Assembly: GCA_037783545.1 (NCBI GenBank)
Contig: JBBELK010000093.1
Location: forward strand, 2,046,001 to 2,110,000
DNA from: Henricia sp. BOLD:AAB3569
Lineage: Eukaryota; Echinodermata; Asteroidea; Spinulosida; Echinasteridae
Reading direction: 5' to 3'
Length of the DNA: 64,000 bases
This document shows, piece after piece, positions 46,901-59,051 of the stretch. The position numbers and the translations under genes were made by a program. A model generated the notes under the pieces. The model saw nothing but the letters and a program-made list of their open reading frames with translations. It was not told where the DNA came from and did no database searches. Each line of letters starts with the position of its first letter. The first letter of the stretch is position 1.

Positions 46901-49900
46901 AATAATAAATTCTGTATTTTGTATTTGGTTTTCAGCTAAGTATTGATGATATCACTCTGTACAGTGATGCCTATAATGCTAACGGAAATGGGGGAGCTCT
47001 GGGCCACCTTAAAGTAAGTAATCAATTAAAAGCAGTCATTTCAAGTTTCTTTGTCAAATTCTGATACTTGGAGAATGTTAATTGGGCAAAGCCTGGGAGA
47101 GGTTTGGGCCGTATCTTAAGTGATCTCTGGGAGGGTGGTTATCTCATTAAAGGGTTTATCCCTCTGTAGGGCTTGTTAAGCTCGCATGATAACTGCAACA
47201 CTGTGTTTCGAGACCACCAGTTGGCTTCACAGGTTAATTGGTAGGGCAGCATCTACACGTTAAGCAGAAGGTCCGCGGTTCGAATCCCGGTGGAAACCAG
47301 TTGTTTTTCACTGCATCCAGACTTCCCAAACTCATGGACCTTTTTCACATTTGTATCGAAATTATTCACCCCGGCGGCCCCTAGGTCATAATCTCTAAAA
47401 ATAATCACTTATTCAAGCATTATACTAAACAGTTATGATGCCCTTAATATAAAGCTCATTTTGATGTAAATGTTTTTTTTCCTAGGTACATGTTGTAAGC
47501 ATGCTTTGAGAAATTTCTTCTTTTTCGCAGAAGGCAATGGTGGAGTCTGTTTCAAACCTGGTGCTGCCTGCCGTTGAGCCAACTGATCTCCAACATGACC
47601 TGAGGTCAAAGGTCAATGGGGCTGTCATTGACCTGGGGCAGCCAACTCTCAAGGGCGTTAACCTTGACCCAACAAAGACCAATCTTATCATCACTCATCT
47701 TAGCGTGACCACAGGGTAAGGATAATTCATTGCATACATTGTACTCCATTTCAATGGTGATTAGGCACCATACCAGATATTGTGTTCGTTACTTGACCTA
47801 GTTGCGCACTCATGCAACACCAAGAGAAAAATTGGGTCCATAGGGAAAACATGAGGGAGTATACCAACTGTGCCTTATAGCTCAGCTGGTAGAGCATTTG
47901 CCCGGTGAGTCGGAGGTCTCGGGTTGGAATCCCGATAAGAGACTTAACATTTTTCTCTCATCCCAAGTTTTGTTGTTTCATTTCAATGGTGGTTAGGCAC
48001 CATGCGATTGTACTCCTAAATATGGGATGATAGAAAAATCACATGGGCCTCATCGGGATTCAAATCTGAGACCTCCGACTCACTAAGCAGATTCTCTACC
48101 AGCTGAGTTATGAGAGAGTATACCACTGTGCCATATAGCGGAGCTGTAGAGCATCTGCCTGGTGAGTCTGAGGTCTTGGATTTGGATCCCATGCTTGGTT
48201 GTTTCGTTTCAATGGTGATTAGCCATACCACGGTCGGTACTCATTCCCAGTTTCCATGGCATGGAGTGACTAGGAGCATTGGTACTTCTCCTAGATGGGA
48301 TGCCAGTCCATTGATCACGTTCACAGATGCCATCTTCGTAGGAAAAAATGCTACTGCGTATTAAACGCCATAAAGTACGCGCACGCACACGCTGGAACAT
48401 GTTCCAAATACGCGCTCAAAATCATGATGCACGTGGCATTTTGTAGGAAGTGACGCCATTTGAACGTGATCAATTGCAGGTTTTGCCCAAGCAGTTAGTT
48501 GGGTTTCTTAACCAGCATTTGTTGGTACTCATTTATACACCTTGGTGGAGAGGGACAGTGTGGAGTAAAGTGTCTTGTCTAAGGACACAATGCAGTAGCG
48601 TTGATCAGTCTTCAAAATTGTTAACCCTTTCATGCACAGATTGTTTTGGAGATCTATTGTTTTGGGCGGTTGCTAGCGACCGCCCTGTGCACTAAAGGGT
48701 TAATAGTAGAAGTTACGTCTTAATTCAGTGAGTTATAAATGTATAAAATTTAGTATTTCCAAAAGGTTGTCTCATGTTTAAAACTGCATCACATGAATTC
48801 ACGATTTGAGTTAGCCACAAAAACCAGTCATTTGACACTCTTGCTGATCATTTTTTTGACAGTGAATCAAGAGAGGATGATTTCCGTAAAGCTGATCAAG
48901 CCATACACTCCATCCTTCAGGGGCAGCAAGCACACTACACAGCAATACTCACGGCCAAACACAAATCACTGGTGAGAATACTATTTATCGTATACAAAAT
49001 TTGTTTTTTATGGGATAAACCTCATAAGGCATTTATCCCATTGCTCAACCCCGGGGCAAACTTGCCACTGCCCCATTTCACACTACCGTTCTCGCCCCGG
49101 AGAAAGTGTCTCACCTCGGGGAAAGTGTCTTGCTCGTAGGGCAAGATTTTCAACCCTGGTCCCAAGCAGGGTTGAACTCGCCCCGGGAAAAGAGCAATCT
49201 CGGGGGTGGCTCGAGGTTGGCACAAAGGGTGAGAAATTGTGGCTTATTAAAGAGGTTTTTTTTAAGCCAACATTTTTGTGGTTTTGCAACTCCAAAACGA
49301 CAGCGGTTTAGCTAAAAATGAGTTTGTCTGACAGCAAGAAAACTACTCAGGACAACACGGCTTTGATACTAATCCAAAGCTTTGAAATGCACAAAAGGTT
49401 CGTAGACATTTATATTCCATACTCTTTTCAACCTGGCTACACAAACGCAACAAAAAATGACGACACAAACAAGAAATCCGTCATATTACTACGCGTTTAG
49501 TGCTGACGAGTCGTATATGACGTCACAAGACCGCAGAAACCTGTATCCATATCAGTGCGCTTGCAAAAACCTTTCTCTTTTCACTCCGGCAGCCGATTTC
49601 ACAAAAAACTGCGTAGCTTGCACAACTTCTGAAAATGGCATAAGCCCTATAGACTTGCGTGTAATTATCACAGGAATGTTGCGCAGCTTACGCAATAACA
49701 AGTTGCGCAAGCGGGCTTATGCAGTGCGTAAGTTTTCGTGAAATAGGCTGCAGGGCCACCTCCAAGATTTGGTATAGTGGGATAAAGCCTATTGACCCCT
49801 TTCGAACACGTGCGAAAATGCCATTTTGGGAGTCAAATAATGCTGAGTCATTGTGGAAGCAATGTGCGTGCGCGTTGTGTTTCTCTAGTGGGCGTAACGC

Positions 49901-52900
49901 GGTTTAGTTCACCAATGGGAGCCTCAGCATAGCATGTTATGCGCGCTGGACACACACAATGCGCACGCACATTGCTTCCACAACGACGCGGCATTGTTTT
50001 ACTCCCAAAATGACATCATTGGCACGAGCTCAATAATTAGTGTTTCAGACGATGCAACATTCTTCATATTATTGTAATCTTGCGGCATTTTCCTGTAGCC
50101 ACAGCCATTGAAGAGAGACCGCGTAACCATCGGTCGACACCTACTACAGACGGCCAAAACGCCTTTCATAGCTCACTACAAGAATAAGTACTGCAACATG
50201 TACATGACGGCCGACTCTATCACCTTAGTCCTGAACTATGAAGAATCTAAACCCTTAATCGTGGAGCTACCCACTAACTTTGATAACTGGGACACCAATG
50301 GGACCTGTGAAAAAGACGATAATACTTTCAAGTATGTTGATATTTTGTTCAGTCTCTGTTTATCTCTTTAAATGTTTTTTGGCAGTGTGTTTGAAAACAT
50401 TTGTTTGTCTTGGTTGTTTCCACTGCAGACAATATTTGGCACACTAAACGATGAGCAGCAGTTGAAATGACGCAGTACACTAAAATAAAAATAAAAATTC
50501 AGCTATTTATACTGCCAAAATAACATTGAGTGCATTGGCCAAAACCTCGGTGCAGGTTTTAAAGGGGCTATGTCACGGCTTGCGCATGCGCCAAATCCTT
50601 TCAAATTTTGACATACTTGCGGGCTCAGATGAATGTAGTGCAATTTCGTGACACAATGCCATTGGTGCGTGTGCTATAGTTGTGTACATCATGTACTTAG
50701 CACGTGCCGCATGGGCAGTGTGTTCGTTTATGAGTGTTTACAATACGCAGAATTCAACTACATTGTACATCGTGTGCGCGCATTTGTTCGATTTAGCATC
50801 GCGCGCGCGATCAATGTCTGGAAAAACAAAATCGTACAGCGGTGGCGGCCACTGTGTCTTTCCAAGGACGGAAGGTATGCTGTAAAATTGCTGTCGGGAC
50901 CAAATAAGCATGTCAGTTTTGATGGAAAACAAGGTTAAACAAATTGCTGTATCCAACCATGTCATTCATATCGTTCGATGCCGTTTCTGTCATGTTTTGT
51001 CAAGTTTTTTGATGGGATGAAAAAACTCTCTTTTTAACGACGGCCGCACACCCGGTGATGTCGATGTTTGGCGGCTTAAAAATACGGCAAACAGTGAGAT
51101 TCCAAGTACACCACTGCCAAAATTACTAAAGAATTATAAGGGATGGCAAAGATTGAATAGGATATGCAAAACCCGGCGACAAAACTTGAAAAAGTTAGCC
51201 ACACTTTTTCAAGTTTTGCTGCGCATGCGCAAACCGTGACATAGCCCCTTTAAGTTGCCATTGCGCATCAGCAAATAAAGGTTTAAGGCTCTTTCTACTG
51301 AAAGTGTTCCCAAAGAGGTAGTCGTGCTCAGTGTGTTTCCACAGAACAATCCACAAAACCCGGAATTTTCTAACCCGGAATAAAATACCGGGCTAACGCT
51401 GACATGGCGCGTTTCGACAGAGGGCGGAATATCGGTTTGTAACCGATTCTACACAAGCATACGGTTGCTACCAGATGTCCAAAAAGTTGGCCCAGTGCAG
51501 AGGTTAAATACATTTCACTGATTGTATCGGTTTATTGTACCGGCGTGTTTCCACAGAGCTAAAACACCAAACTTACCCGGAAAGAACTACCTCTTAGAGA
51601 TGGGTCTGTCCACAGTAATGGGGTACATTTCTGTAACATTCAAGATCTTAGGTCCCAGTTCACTTCAAATGTCTTAATTTTATCTTTACATTATCCAGCT
51701 AAACTGAGGAAATAACTTTTTCACCAAGGAGTAAGAAAAATAGTCCTACAACATACATTTGTGAAAACCTCGTGCACAAATTTTCCTATTACGCATGTAA
51801 CAAAGACGGAAAAAAATGACACAAAATCGTCTGTCCACATTACCTACGTAATAGGAAAATTTGTACACAAGCTTTTCAAAAATGTATGTTGTGGCAGCAA
51901 TTTCTTACCTTTTTGGGCCAAAGTTATCTCCTGAGAACAAAACAAGGACATTTCTTTAAATCTGAGATAAACTAAAGACATCTGAAAGGAATTATTGACT
52001 TATTTTTCAAATGTACCCCATTACTGTGGACAGACCCATATGGGTACGAGAATCGGATTTTAGGTTTCCACAGACCACTTTTCCAATTTTTCTTTTTGAG
52101 TCGACGCAGATCGACCCGGAATTTTAGGTTCTGTGGAAACACGCAGATTAAAATAACTAGGAGCAACCACGCGCAATCCTTTTCGTTCCTGTATTTTAGG
52201 CAATGGTTTACTAAAAGTTGCATGTTATTAGGGTTTCACAATTTCTTGTAAAGATTGTGAATGCAATACCTGAGGTACTGTATTATACCACTGGCGTTTA
52301 TAGCTCAGCTGGTTGAGTATTCCAATGGATTATCTGTGAAATGTGCAATATTTGCATTTGGTCTGCTGATTTCTTTCCAATTGTTTCATCATTATAGCAA
52401 CCGATAAAAAACGAGTGAACGTAGAGTTTCTGGCCCGGGACTTAATTCACTTTTAGGTAATGAAGTTGGGAACAAGATAATGCAATATTGAGAGTTCCTG
52501 GATATCCGGGAATTGTAAAATTTTACAATCCGGATATTGTAAAATTCTTGACTGTTACTTGCATCTTATGATCTTTGGTCTAAATTTGTTTCCTGACTTT
52601 TTCATTTACCATTCTCAGACTTCACATGTCACTTAAAAACACCACCAATGTTCAGGAATTGAACAACTTCAAACTGAGGTAAGACTGGTTGAGATTCTAT
52701 AACAAAAAAAAGAATTATACGACACATGCCGAGTTTTTACCCCTTCCCCTTGTACACTTGTGACCCAACCATGCAAAGACTCGAGTGTCATACAGTCTGG
52801 GTCAAAAGTTTCTGGTTAAGGTTGCAAATACTCGGCCCAGACTAAGGATGGGAACTTACGGTTAATTCAAAAACCAGTTTGTGATTCTTTCAAGTGTCGG

Positions 52901-55735
52901 TTAAAGGAGTGTGACCAGATCACTTTTTTTTACCCATAACTCCCCGGGACTTACCTTATGGGTCATGAGATTTTTATATCATAACATCCGTTATATTTTT
53001 CTGATTACGAAACTGAAACTCCCGCGCTTCTAGGCCGCATATTTCCGAGGATATCGTCGAAAATCCACCGATTATTTGTAAACTAATTTTCCAGTATCAA
53101 CGTTTATCCACTGAAAGCCGACTCGATAGTTTTGTTCAATTTTTTACTGGAAATCGCGAATGTTTTCAGGTTTTTGGGACATGGGAGGTGTGTATGGGAG
53201 TTACTTGATAATATTGGTAAGTTACATCGAAAACTATTTTCCAGAAACTCTGGTCATGCTCCTTTAACCGGTTAACACTAAAGATAGTTGCTGGTGTTTA
53301 TAGATGCATGTGCAATGTACACAATATTACACAATACCCTTAGGCCCCCAACATAATCGTTGACCTTTATCTGATCAAAATTAAGTAATTTAATACAAAT
53401 AACCCTCTGAAAACTATTGTAAATTCTTTAAAAGTGGGTTTTGTTTATATGTTCGACAAAAGTTTTTTTTTTTTCTATGGTTAAATGGTTAACCGGTTAA
53501 ACGTCTCATCCTTAGCCCAGGGCCCAATTTCATAGAGCTGCTTAAGCGCTAGCTGAAAACGTGTGCTTACTGTAGCAGAAAAGTTGTGTTAACGTTAAGG
53601 CTATTTCACGGCCGCGGCGTGCTTAAGCATGCGCGCGCTTGGAAACCGCCATTGTTGCGTCACTATCTTAAGCAAAATGTGGCTCTGCGGTTAAGGCAGG
53701 TTTTCAGTTGCTTACCGTTAACGATGTCTATGAAATAGCCTGACGCTCGGTTAACGGAAAATGGGCTGTTAAACAGCTCTATGAAATAGGGCCCAGACTG
53801 TGTGACATCCTACTCATTTTACACGGTTGGATCACATATGAAAATAGTTATTGTGCTTTGCACTGTATAACATTATAATATACGTTGCATACAAATTCAT
53901 CACTTTTCATGTTTGTATTCCTCGAAGCTTGAGTTTCAAACTATCCGCGTTCAATTACTGGAACGTGGATACCGGAACAGAATCGGAGCCAGTCAGCTTT
54001 GCCATGATCACCCAGAAGGGAGACGATGCAGTCACCTATTACCTAGACACGGGCATCACGGAAACCCCTAAGAGCTTCTCTTATCACTGCTCAGAGGGAG
54101 TCTTTAGACTAGTTGTCAAGGGTGACCCGGCGCGTCGGACATCGGCACTGCTTAAGTTTAGCGAACTTCAGGTTAGTTGGTCTAGTTCAAGCACAGAAAT
54201 CCATTAAAAGTCATTTTATCATTCGCAATTACCCAAAAAATCACTTAATGAGTTGACAAGAAAAAACGTACTCAGTGTTAATAGTGATACTAATTTCATG
54301 AAAAAAAATTCATGAGATTGTCATGGTAATGAAACAGTCCCCTAACACTGGTCATACACTATTTCACTGGTAACAATCCCTACTAAGCAAGAGTTTTTTT
54401 GTGCTTAAGCAAATATTTGTGCTTAAACACCTATGAAATTGGCCCCTGGAATCAGTAAAACGTTTTTTCTTGTAAATGATACACATATAGGCCTTTAAGT
54501 TAGCCATAACAGAATACTGCCTTGGTTGTAACCACACCTTCTCATTAGCATGGGCACTCATTTGTATGGTTTTGGGGCACTTATTTACATACATGTACTT
54601 ACCAAATGTGCTACACATGCATGAGAAAATCGTTTACTGTGTTGTGCTATTCAATAACACAGTCGATGTTCATGTAAATCTGTGGGTGCAAGTGACATTA
54701 AGATGTTATCTTTGCACGTGTGATACGCTGCACGCGTGATACGCTGCACGCGTGATACGCACGGCGTTATATGCATGTGTCAACAGGCCCCTATCGTAAA
54801 CCAAGATATCATCCTGGGTGGAATCATTGCATTGAACACTTGAAACCACGTCTTCCTTTTGAGTAAGGATTTATCCAGTCAAATGGTTTATTATTAAAAT
54901 ATTTGGACGTTGCAAGTCCTGTATACGGACTTTAAAGATAGTATACATGATTGGTAAACTGTTACAAATAGTTTTATCCCCGTGTGATTGAAGATATGAA
55001 TGATTAAAACCAACCTCAGCAAAAACCAGCTCCGTACTTAGTCTAACTTTTAAGAAAACAGTCAAAAGAGAATTTGCAGTCATTTCGCCCTAAAACATTT
55101 CGCCCTGAACCACGGCATGTGCACCAAGTGGTTTGGGGCGAAATGGCACTCAGGTGAAGTGGTTTGGGGGCGAAATGGCACTTGGGCGAAATGGTTTTGG
55201 GGCGAATTGAATTTTCGTCTCATGAGACGAAAACTAATTGTTTTACTCATTTCTCAAAGACTATAGCACTTCAGACAAAACTATTTCAGGGGAAGTTTTC
55301 TACGGTCATCGTGTTTATATTGTGTATTAAAGTTAGGCGTAAATCTGTGAACATTTCTGATTTTTTAGATACCAATCATGTATACTGCCTTTAAGTCAGC
55401 TAATAAATTCTTTCAGGGGATCATATGAAAGATAGTATTAATTATTAGGGTGTCATATTAACAATGTTTTTTTATGTTCTGAAATCATTGCTTTCATTAC
55501 CACATCACAGATACAACCCTATGGAGTCGCTCAGGAGAATTCCAAGGACCAGTACGGGCCTGCCAATGACTGCGTGGGTTTCTTCACTGAGGGCATCATG
55601 ATGGGGCTATTCATGGCGCTTATCATGCTACTCATTCTCTCCTGTAGTTTTAGCATGATCTTTAATCTTAGAGTCATGGATAAGTTTGATGATCCTAAAG
55701 GTAAAACTATCAGTGTTAATGTAGCTGACGAGTAG
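43908..55735 (+). CDS. ATP6AP1: V-type H+-ATPase accessory subunit Ac45
   Basis: Nine exons join in phase: 43908-44011, 44756-44882, 46936-47013, 47531-47715, 48863-48971, 50099-50331, 52619-52678, 53928-54171 and 55511-55735 (TAG), giving 454 aa (human about 470). Ac45 is a type I membrane protein that helps assemble and sort the proton pump in secretory and lysosomal membranes. A signal peptide (residues 1 to about 25, FVLPFLVLISALMC) is followed by VPLIGWSNTRS, as in the family. The luminal part keeps the family layout, with a basic site (LKRDR, start of exon 6) near where the vertebrate protein is cleaved, which is inferred. An N-glycosylation sequon is in KNTTN. CVGFFTEGIMMGLF leads into a single membrane span (about 408-432) and a short cytoplasmic tail, MDKFDDPKG. 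No intron appears misplaced. The gene is head-to-head with RPS23. Confidence 0.96.
44920..45651. mobile_element. 732-bp foldback element with 9-bp target duplication
   Basis: Ends TACTTCCAAATACTGAAAGC and its inverse. CATTTTTCT at 44911-44919 and 45652-45660 is an exact 9-bp duplication. Near each end is a small hairpin (AAGCCACCCAGACC and inverse). Long arms pair (GTGCCACTGTGCGGTCAGTA with its inverse); the turn is near 45380-45410. The left arm has extra sequence at about 45085-45290. It lies in ATP6AP1 intron 2. Confidence 0.88.
47095..47415 (+). repeat. SINE family S2, full-looking copy
   Basis: A leader (GTATCTTAAGTGATCTCTGG) precedes a tRNA-like head: TTAATTGGTAGGGCAGC (A-box region) and CCGCGGTTCGAATCCCGGTG (intact B box). 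The tail has CTCATGGACC and TTGTATCGAAATTATTCACC. It lies in ATP6AP1 intron 3. No poly-A tail or target duplication was located. Confidence 0.7.
47748..48200 (+). repeat. Tandem tRNA-derived repeat S1, two or more units
   Basis: TTCAATGGTGATTAGGCACC near 47751 recurs near 47980, a unit of about 229 bp. A tRNA-like head lies between (TAGCTCAGCTGGTAGAGC at 47879, an intact A box). From 48030 to about 48110 another head is inverted, and a third plus-strand head follows (48125-48190). It lies in ATP6AP1 intron 4. It resembles a tRNA but lacks a sound acceptor stem, so I do not call it a gene. Confidence 0.65.
48311..48473. mobile_element. MITE with TTGATCACGTTCA ends, 163 bp
   Basis: TTGATCACGTTCACAGATGC at the left and TTTGAACGTGATCAA at the right are inverse over about 13 bp. 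It is the best-kept copy of the family also at 5052-5276 and 36491-36720. It lies in ATP6AP1 intron 4. Confidence 0.75.
49589..49751. mobile_element. MITE with GCAGCCGATTTCACG ends, copy 2
   Basis: GCAGCCGATTTCACAAAAAA at the left and CGTGAAATAGGCTGC at the right. Inner CTTGCGCAA-type phrases also pair. It lies in ATP6AP1 intron 5. Confidence 0.7.
50563..51249. mobile_element. 687-bp element with TTAA target duplication
   Basis: TTAA (50559-50562) precedes AGGGGCTATGTCACGG, and CCGTGACATAGCCCCT precedes TTAA (51250-51253). Subterminal GCGCATGCGC occurs on both sides. The interior is non-coding; an open frame at 50648-50938 has no known domain. The target and ends fit piggyBac or Kolobok MITEs. 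It lies in ATP6AP1 intron 6. Confidence 0.8.
51602..52037. mobile_element. 436-bp MITE with GGGTCTGTCCACAGTAATGG ends
   Basis: The exact inverse CCATTACTGTGGACAGACCC lies at the right. Inner arms pair as well (ACATACATTTGTGAAAA with its inverse, and TTTTCCTATTACG with its inverse). It lies in ATP6AP1 intron 6. It interrupts a larger repeat with TTTCCACAGA and TCTGTGGAAACA phrases near 51335-51560 and 52065-52140. A fragment is at about 18165-18310. Confidence 0.78.
52905..53263. mobile_element. 359-bp element with TTAA target duplication
   Basis: TTAA at 52901-52904 precedes AGGAGTGTGACCAGA, and TCTGGTCATGCTCCT precedes TTAA at 53264-53267. The interior is non-coding. It lies in ATP6AP1 intron 7, inside a region with CGGTTAA/TTAACCGG phrases. 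Confidence 0.75.
53520..53794. mobile_element. MITE with GGGCCCAATTTCA ends, copy 2
   Basis: GGGCCCAATTTCATAGAGCT at the left and AGCTCTATGAAATAGGGCCC at the right. It shares the inner part with 15772-15972 and has about 75 bp more on the left. It lies in ATP6AP1 intron 7. Confidence 0.72.
54718..54765. repeat. Short tandem repeat
   Basis: GTGATACGCTGCACGC is repeated about three times. It lies in ATP6AP1 intron 8. Confidence 0.7.
55130..55206. repeat. Minisatellite, about 31-bp unit
   Basis: GTGGTTTGGGGCGAAATGGC is repeated two to three times with small changes. It lies in ATP6AP1 intron 8. Confidence 0.65.
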
Positions 55736-55973
55736 TTGTCAGTTTGTGATGTGATCGGATAATAACACATAAGGCCGGTTCATATTCCATGAGAAAGTGA
55801 ATGCAAACGCGAAACTTAGGTAAACATGACATCAGACATTTCACTGAACAGTTGAAATTAGTTCAACCTTTTGTGCGTAACCTTTGTATTATAGCTGGCG
55901 CTCTGAATTCTTAACTTTCAAATAGAGGTTCACCACATAGCAACAAAAACTTAGTCTGGTCAAGTAGATACCA

Positions 55974-56437
55974 GGGCTGCGTTCGAGCGTGTACTCGTGT
56001 TAACACGAGTATACTTCTGCGCATGCAAACGGCAAGAATAATGGCACTCGGGTCAGTGAGAGTATGCTCTCGCTACTCCCCGACAAAAGGGGAGTGTGCT
56101 CTTACTCCGGACGAGTGCTATGTGATTTGTACGAAGATGGCGTAATATGGGTGGAATTTTTGGTGAATTTGCTGAACGTGTCAACTCGATAACTGAAACA
56201 ACAACTCAGTTAGGTTTGTTACATCAATGATTCCGCAAAGGTTCTTACGAAAGTCTGTATTTTCTTCAGTTTCTTGTGAGCAGTGAAACGGCGTTTTATT
56301 TGCAGTCATGGCAAGAAACAGCCATCTTGACTGATGGCCAATCGCGCATGCAGACTTGCTGTTCGCGTAATGTGACCCGAGTGCAGTGGGCACGTATTAC
56401 TCCCGAGTAACGAGAACTGTACGTTCGAACGCAGCCC
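55974..56437. mobile_element. 464-bp MITE with GGGCTGCGTTCGA ends
   Basis: GGGCTGCGTTCGAGCGTG at the left and TACGTTCGAACGCAGCCC at the right are inverse. It interrupts a dispersed repeat whose uninterrupted copy lies at about 59580-59640 (CTGGTCAAGTGAATACTAAG), so the empty site is visible in this window. The target duplication, if any, is at most 2-3 bp. Confidence 0.75.
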
Positions 56438-57274
56438 AAGTGTGCATGTGAAAGGAATTACGTCAGTACACCCGATGATATTCATGCGGAACAAGGCTAA
56501 TTCGCAGTGTGGAAATGTCTTGTCACGTCAAATTTACGTTCGTGTTCGATGTTAATTGTGTGAACCAGCCTTATGCTCTTATTACTCAAGTGATGTACTA
56601 ATATTATTATTATTATTATTATATAATGAAATTATATCAGTGTTTGTATTATTTTTTACAAGGACTCACAAAATTAGCTAAACTTTGTTTTGTTATTTAT
56701 GGTCTTGTCCTATTTCTAGAAGACTGAAAGTGACTTTTTACTTTGACCTACAGACATTGAAAGAGTCACTTTCAGTTAATCGCACACAAAAAAAAAACCA
56801 ACAAAATAAATGGTGGCTGACATCAAATCAGTGTTAGGATTCTCTAGTTATTTTACATGTGTCAGTCAAAATCAAACTTTAAAAAAAAGGTACCATGCAG
56901 GTCGTTCTCTGCAAAATGGAACAAAGAAACTGCCCTACAAGATAGCAGCTGTTCGATACGGTCTGTAGGCTTCACGTAAATCTGTCCAAACTACATATAA
57001 CTTATAAGGCAAATACATTCCTCCTTGCAATGTTTCCCCCCATGCAATTGGTAGTACATGTATTTTCCATTATAAAATCCGTGAGAACATTAGAGTTTTA
57101 TCTGTTTGTAGTGGTTGGAATCGAAGGGGCAAGGAGGTGCACTTGCTCTCCCATGGGAAAAATGAAAAGTAACCCTGTGCTGCACTGGGCAAAAATCCAT
57201 GCATTGTTGCACCAAGGGGATTGGGGGTAATAATCATGTTGAGTGAGCACAGTCCTTTCTCAAAGTGTGTACCA

Positions 57275-57437
57275 GCAGCCGATTTCACGAATCCTTACGC
57301 ACTGCGTAAGCCCACTTGTGCAACTTTATATTGTGTAAGCTGCACCACATTTCTGTGATAATTACATGCAAGCCTATGGGGCTTATGCCATTTTTAAAAA
57401 TTTTGCAAGCTGAGCAATGTTTCGTGAAATCGGCTGC
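57275..57437. mobile_element. MITE with GCAGCCGATTTCACG ends, copy 3
   Basis: GCAGCCGATTTCACGAAT at the left and GTTTCGTGAAATCGGCTGC at the right, 163 bp. It is inverted relative to 49589-49751. Confidence 0.75.
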
Positions 57438-57780
57438 AGAGGTCTTACCTTCAACAATGGCAGTAAAAGCCCCTGGAATGACATTTGTTTTGCATACAAA
57501 CATATGGGAGCCTGCCTGACAATCTGGGTTTGCTCTGGAAAAGTTAGGTTAAGCTTTCGTCGGGGCTTAAAGTGCACTCGCCATGTCTTTTGGCCGAGTG
57601 ACCCAGGAACTTGTGGAGTTTGAAAAGATTGTCGGAAAATTTGAGAGTAATTAAAAAAAAAGACTGTTGAAAACGTGTCAGTGCAGTGCGGGGTTGGTAA
57701 ATACATGTATCTTGTTAACAAGTTTGTATACAAAGTGGATAAAGTATTGTACTGTGTAAACTGTTATTTCTACAAGAATA

Positions 57781-57892
57781 CAGTAAACTCTTGACGGGAC
57801 CAAACTAATCAGAGAGCGCTATAACCAATAAAAAGAATGATGGCTGGGACTTGGAGCTTTATATCAGGGGGCATTATGACGAGAGTTTACTG
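57781..57892. mobile_element. 112-bp Tc1/mariner-type MITE
   Basis: CAGTAAACTCTTGACGGG at the left, ACGAGAGTTTACTG at the right, with TA on both outer sides. Ends resemble the larger Tigger-like element at 13791-14166. Confidence 0.72.
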
Positions 57893-58678
57893 TATACCTA
57901 ATTTTATTGTGCAGAGGTATTTAGAAATGAAATTGTTTGGTATATTGGAAAATTGTACGGACGATTTTGAAATATAATTACATATTAAACTTTCTTGGAG
58001 TCTGTTTTTTCCAACCCCAAACGAGGGTTATGTCCATGATTACATATGCACTGTATGCTGTTAAAAGACATTTTATTGTTGCAATTCAATATACAAGTAC
58101 ACACACACTTCATAATGTTTGTAAAAATATTACAAATTGAATTTACATGTGGCAAAACATCAACACCAAACTTTAAAAAATTCAATATATATTTTTTGTT
58201 TCAAATTCTGGATGGATTCAGATATTTTAAAATAGGGACGGAATTTTAATTAATGAATACTTACTTTTACACGTAGTTGACGTAAAATATACATCTCAAA
58301 AGGTATAGTACTTTACAGAGAATAGTGAACATTAATTCAAACAAATTTAATATTTACACCCTTCAATATGTGAAGACAAAATCCACTCAAACTAAATAAA
58401 AATAACGTCACTTGAAATGCACAAAAAGTATACAAACATGTAGACGGAATGTATGATAATCGAAAGTCATTTTTTGACAAACTCTTCAGAGAACTGTGCT
58501 GATCCTTTGACTCGGCATTCAGTAATAAAGCTTTCTTATAAAGACCTATTGTATCGTTTGGAATGGTACAATGGGCCTGTTAAAAGAACACATTTCAGAG
58601 ATTTGGAAATACAGCTCAAAATTAGCCAGTAATACATGTATGTAACTATTTTCACCAAATAAAACTGAACAATGTTAT

Positions 58679-59051
58679 ACCCCTTTCCCACTACCAAATC
58701 TCCAGGTTATCTCTGGGGTAATGGCAAGCCTTCCAACTACTCTTTTTCCGCCCCGGGTTGAGACCCCCCAAAAAATTGGCCGTTACCCTGGGGTTTGTTA
58801 ACCCTGCTAGCGACCAGGGTTTAGGGATAGCAGCCAAACCCCAAGGTAAGCATTGTAGTGGGAAACCAAGCAGGGTTAAGTGTTCCACAGGCAATTATCC
58901 TCTGTAAGGAGTGTCCGCGTGCAGTGGTAAACCGCCCCGGGTTAATGAAACACACAGGAAAACAACTCGGGGTTAACGAACCCCGGGGTAAGAAAAGCTT
59001 AACCCGGGGTAGCAAACTTCCGAGTTAAGCAGTTTGTACTGGGAAAAGGGT
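58679..59051. mobile_element. 373-bp GC-rich MITE
   Basis: ACCCCTTTCCCACTAC at the left and GTACTGGGAAAAGGGT at the right are near-inverse. The interior is rich in CCCCGGG and GGGTTAA phrases. Related GC-rich sequence is near 8780-8850, 46560-46620 and 49035-49210. Confidence 0.6.

Noticed and set aside
47225..47300. Possible functional tRNA gene with intact B box
   Set aside because: It matches repeats at 34.1 and 36.4 kb, including non-tRNA tail; best seen as a SINE head.
47865..47945. Possible functional tRNA gene
   Set aside because: Good A box but no sound acceptor stem, and the same head occurs in several repeats with a common tail.
51602..52037. 9-bp target duplication sought at this MITE
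   Set aside because: Only AT is shared at the two edges; no longer duplication is visible.
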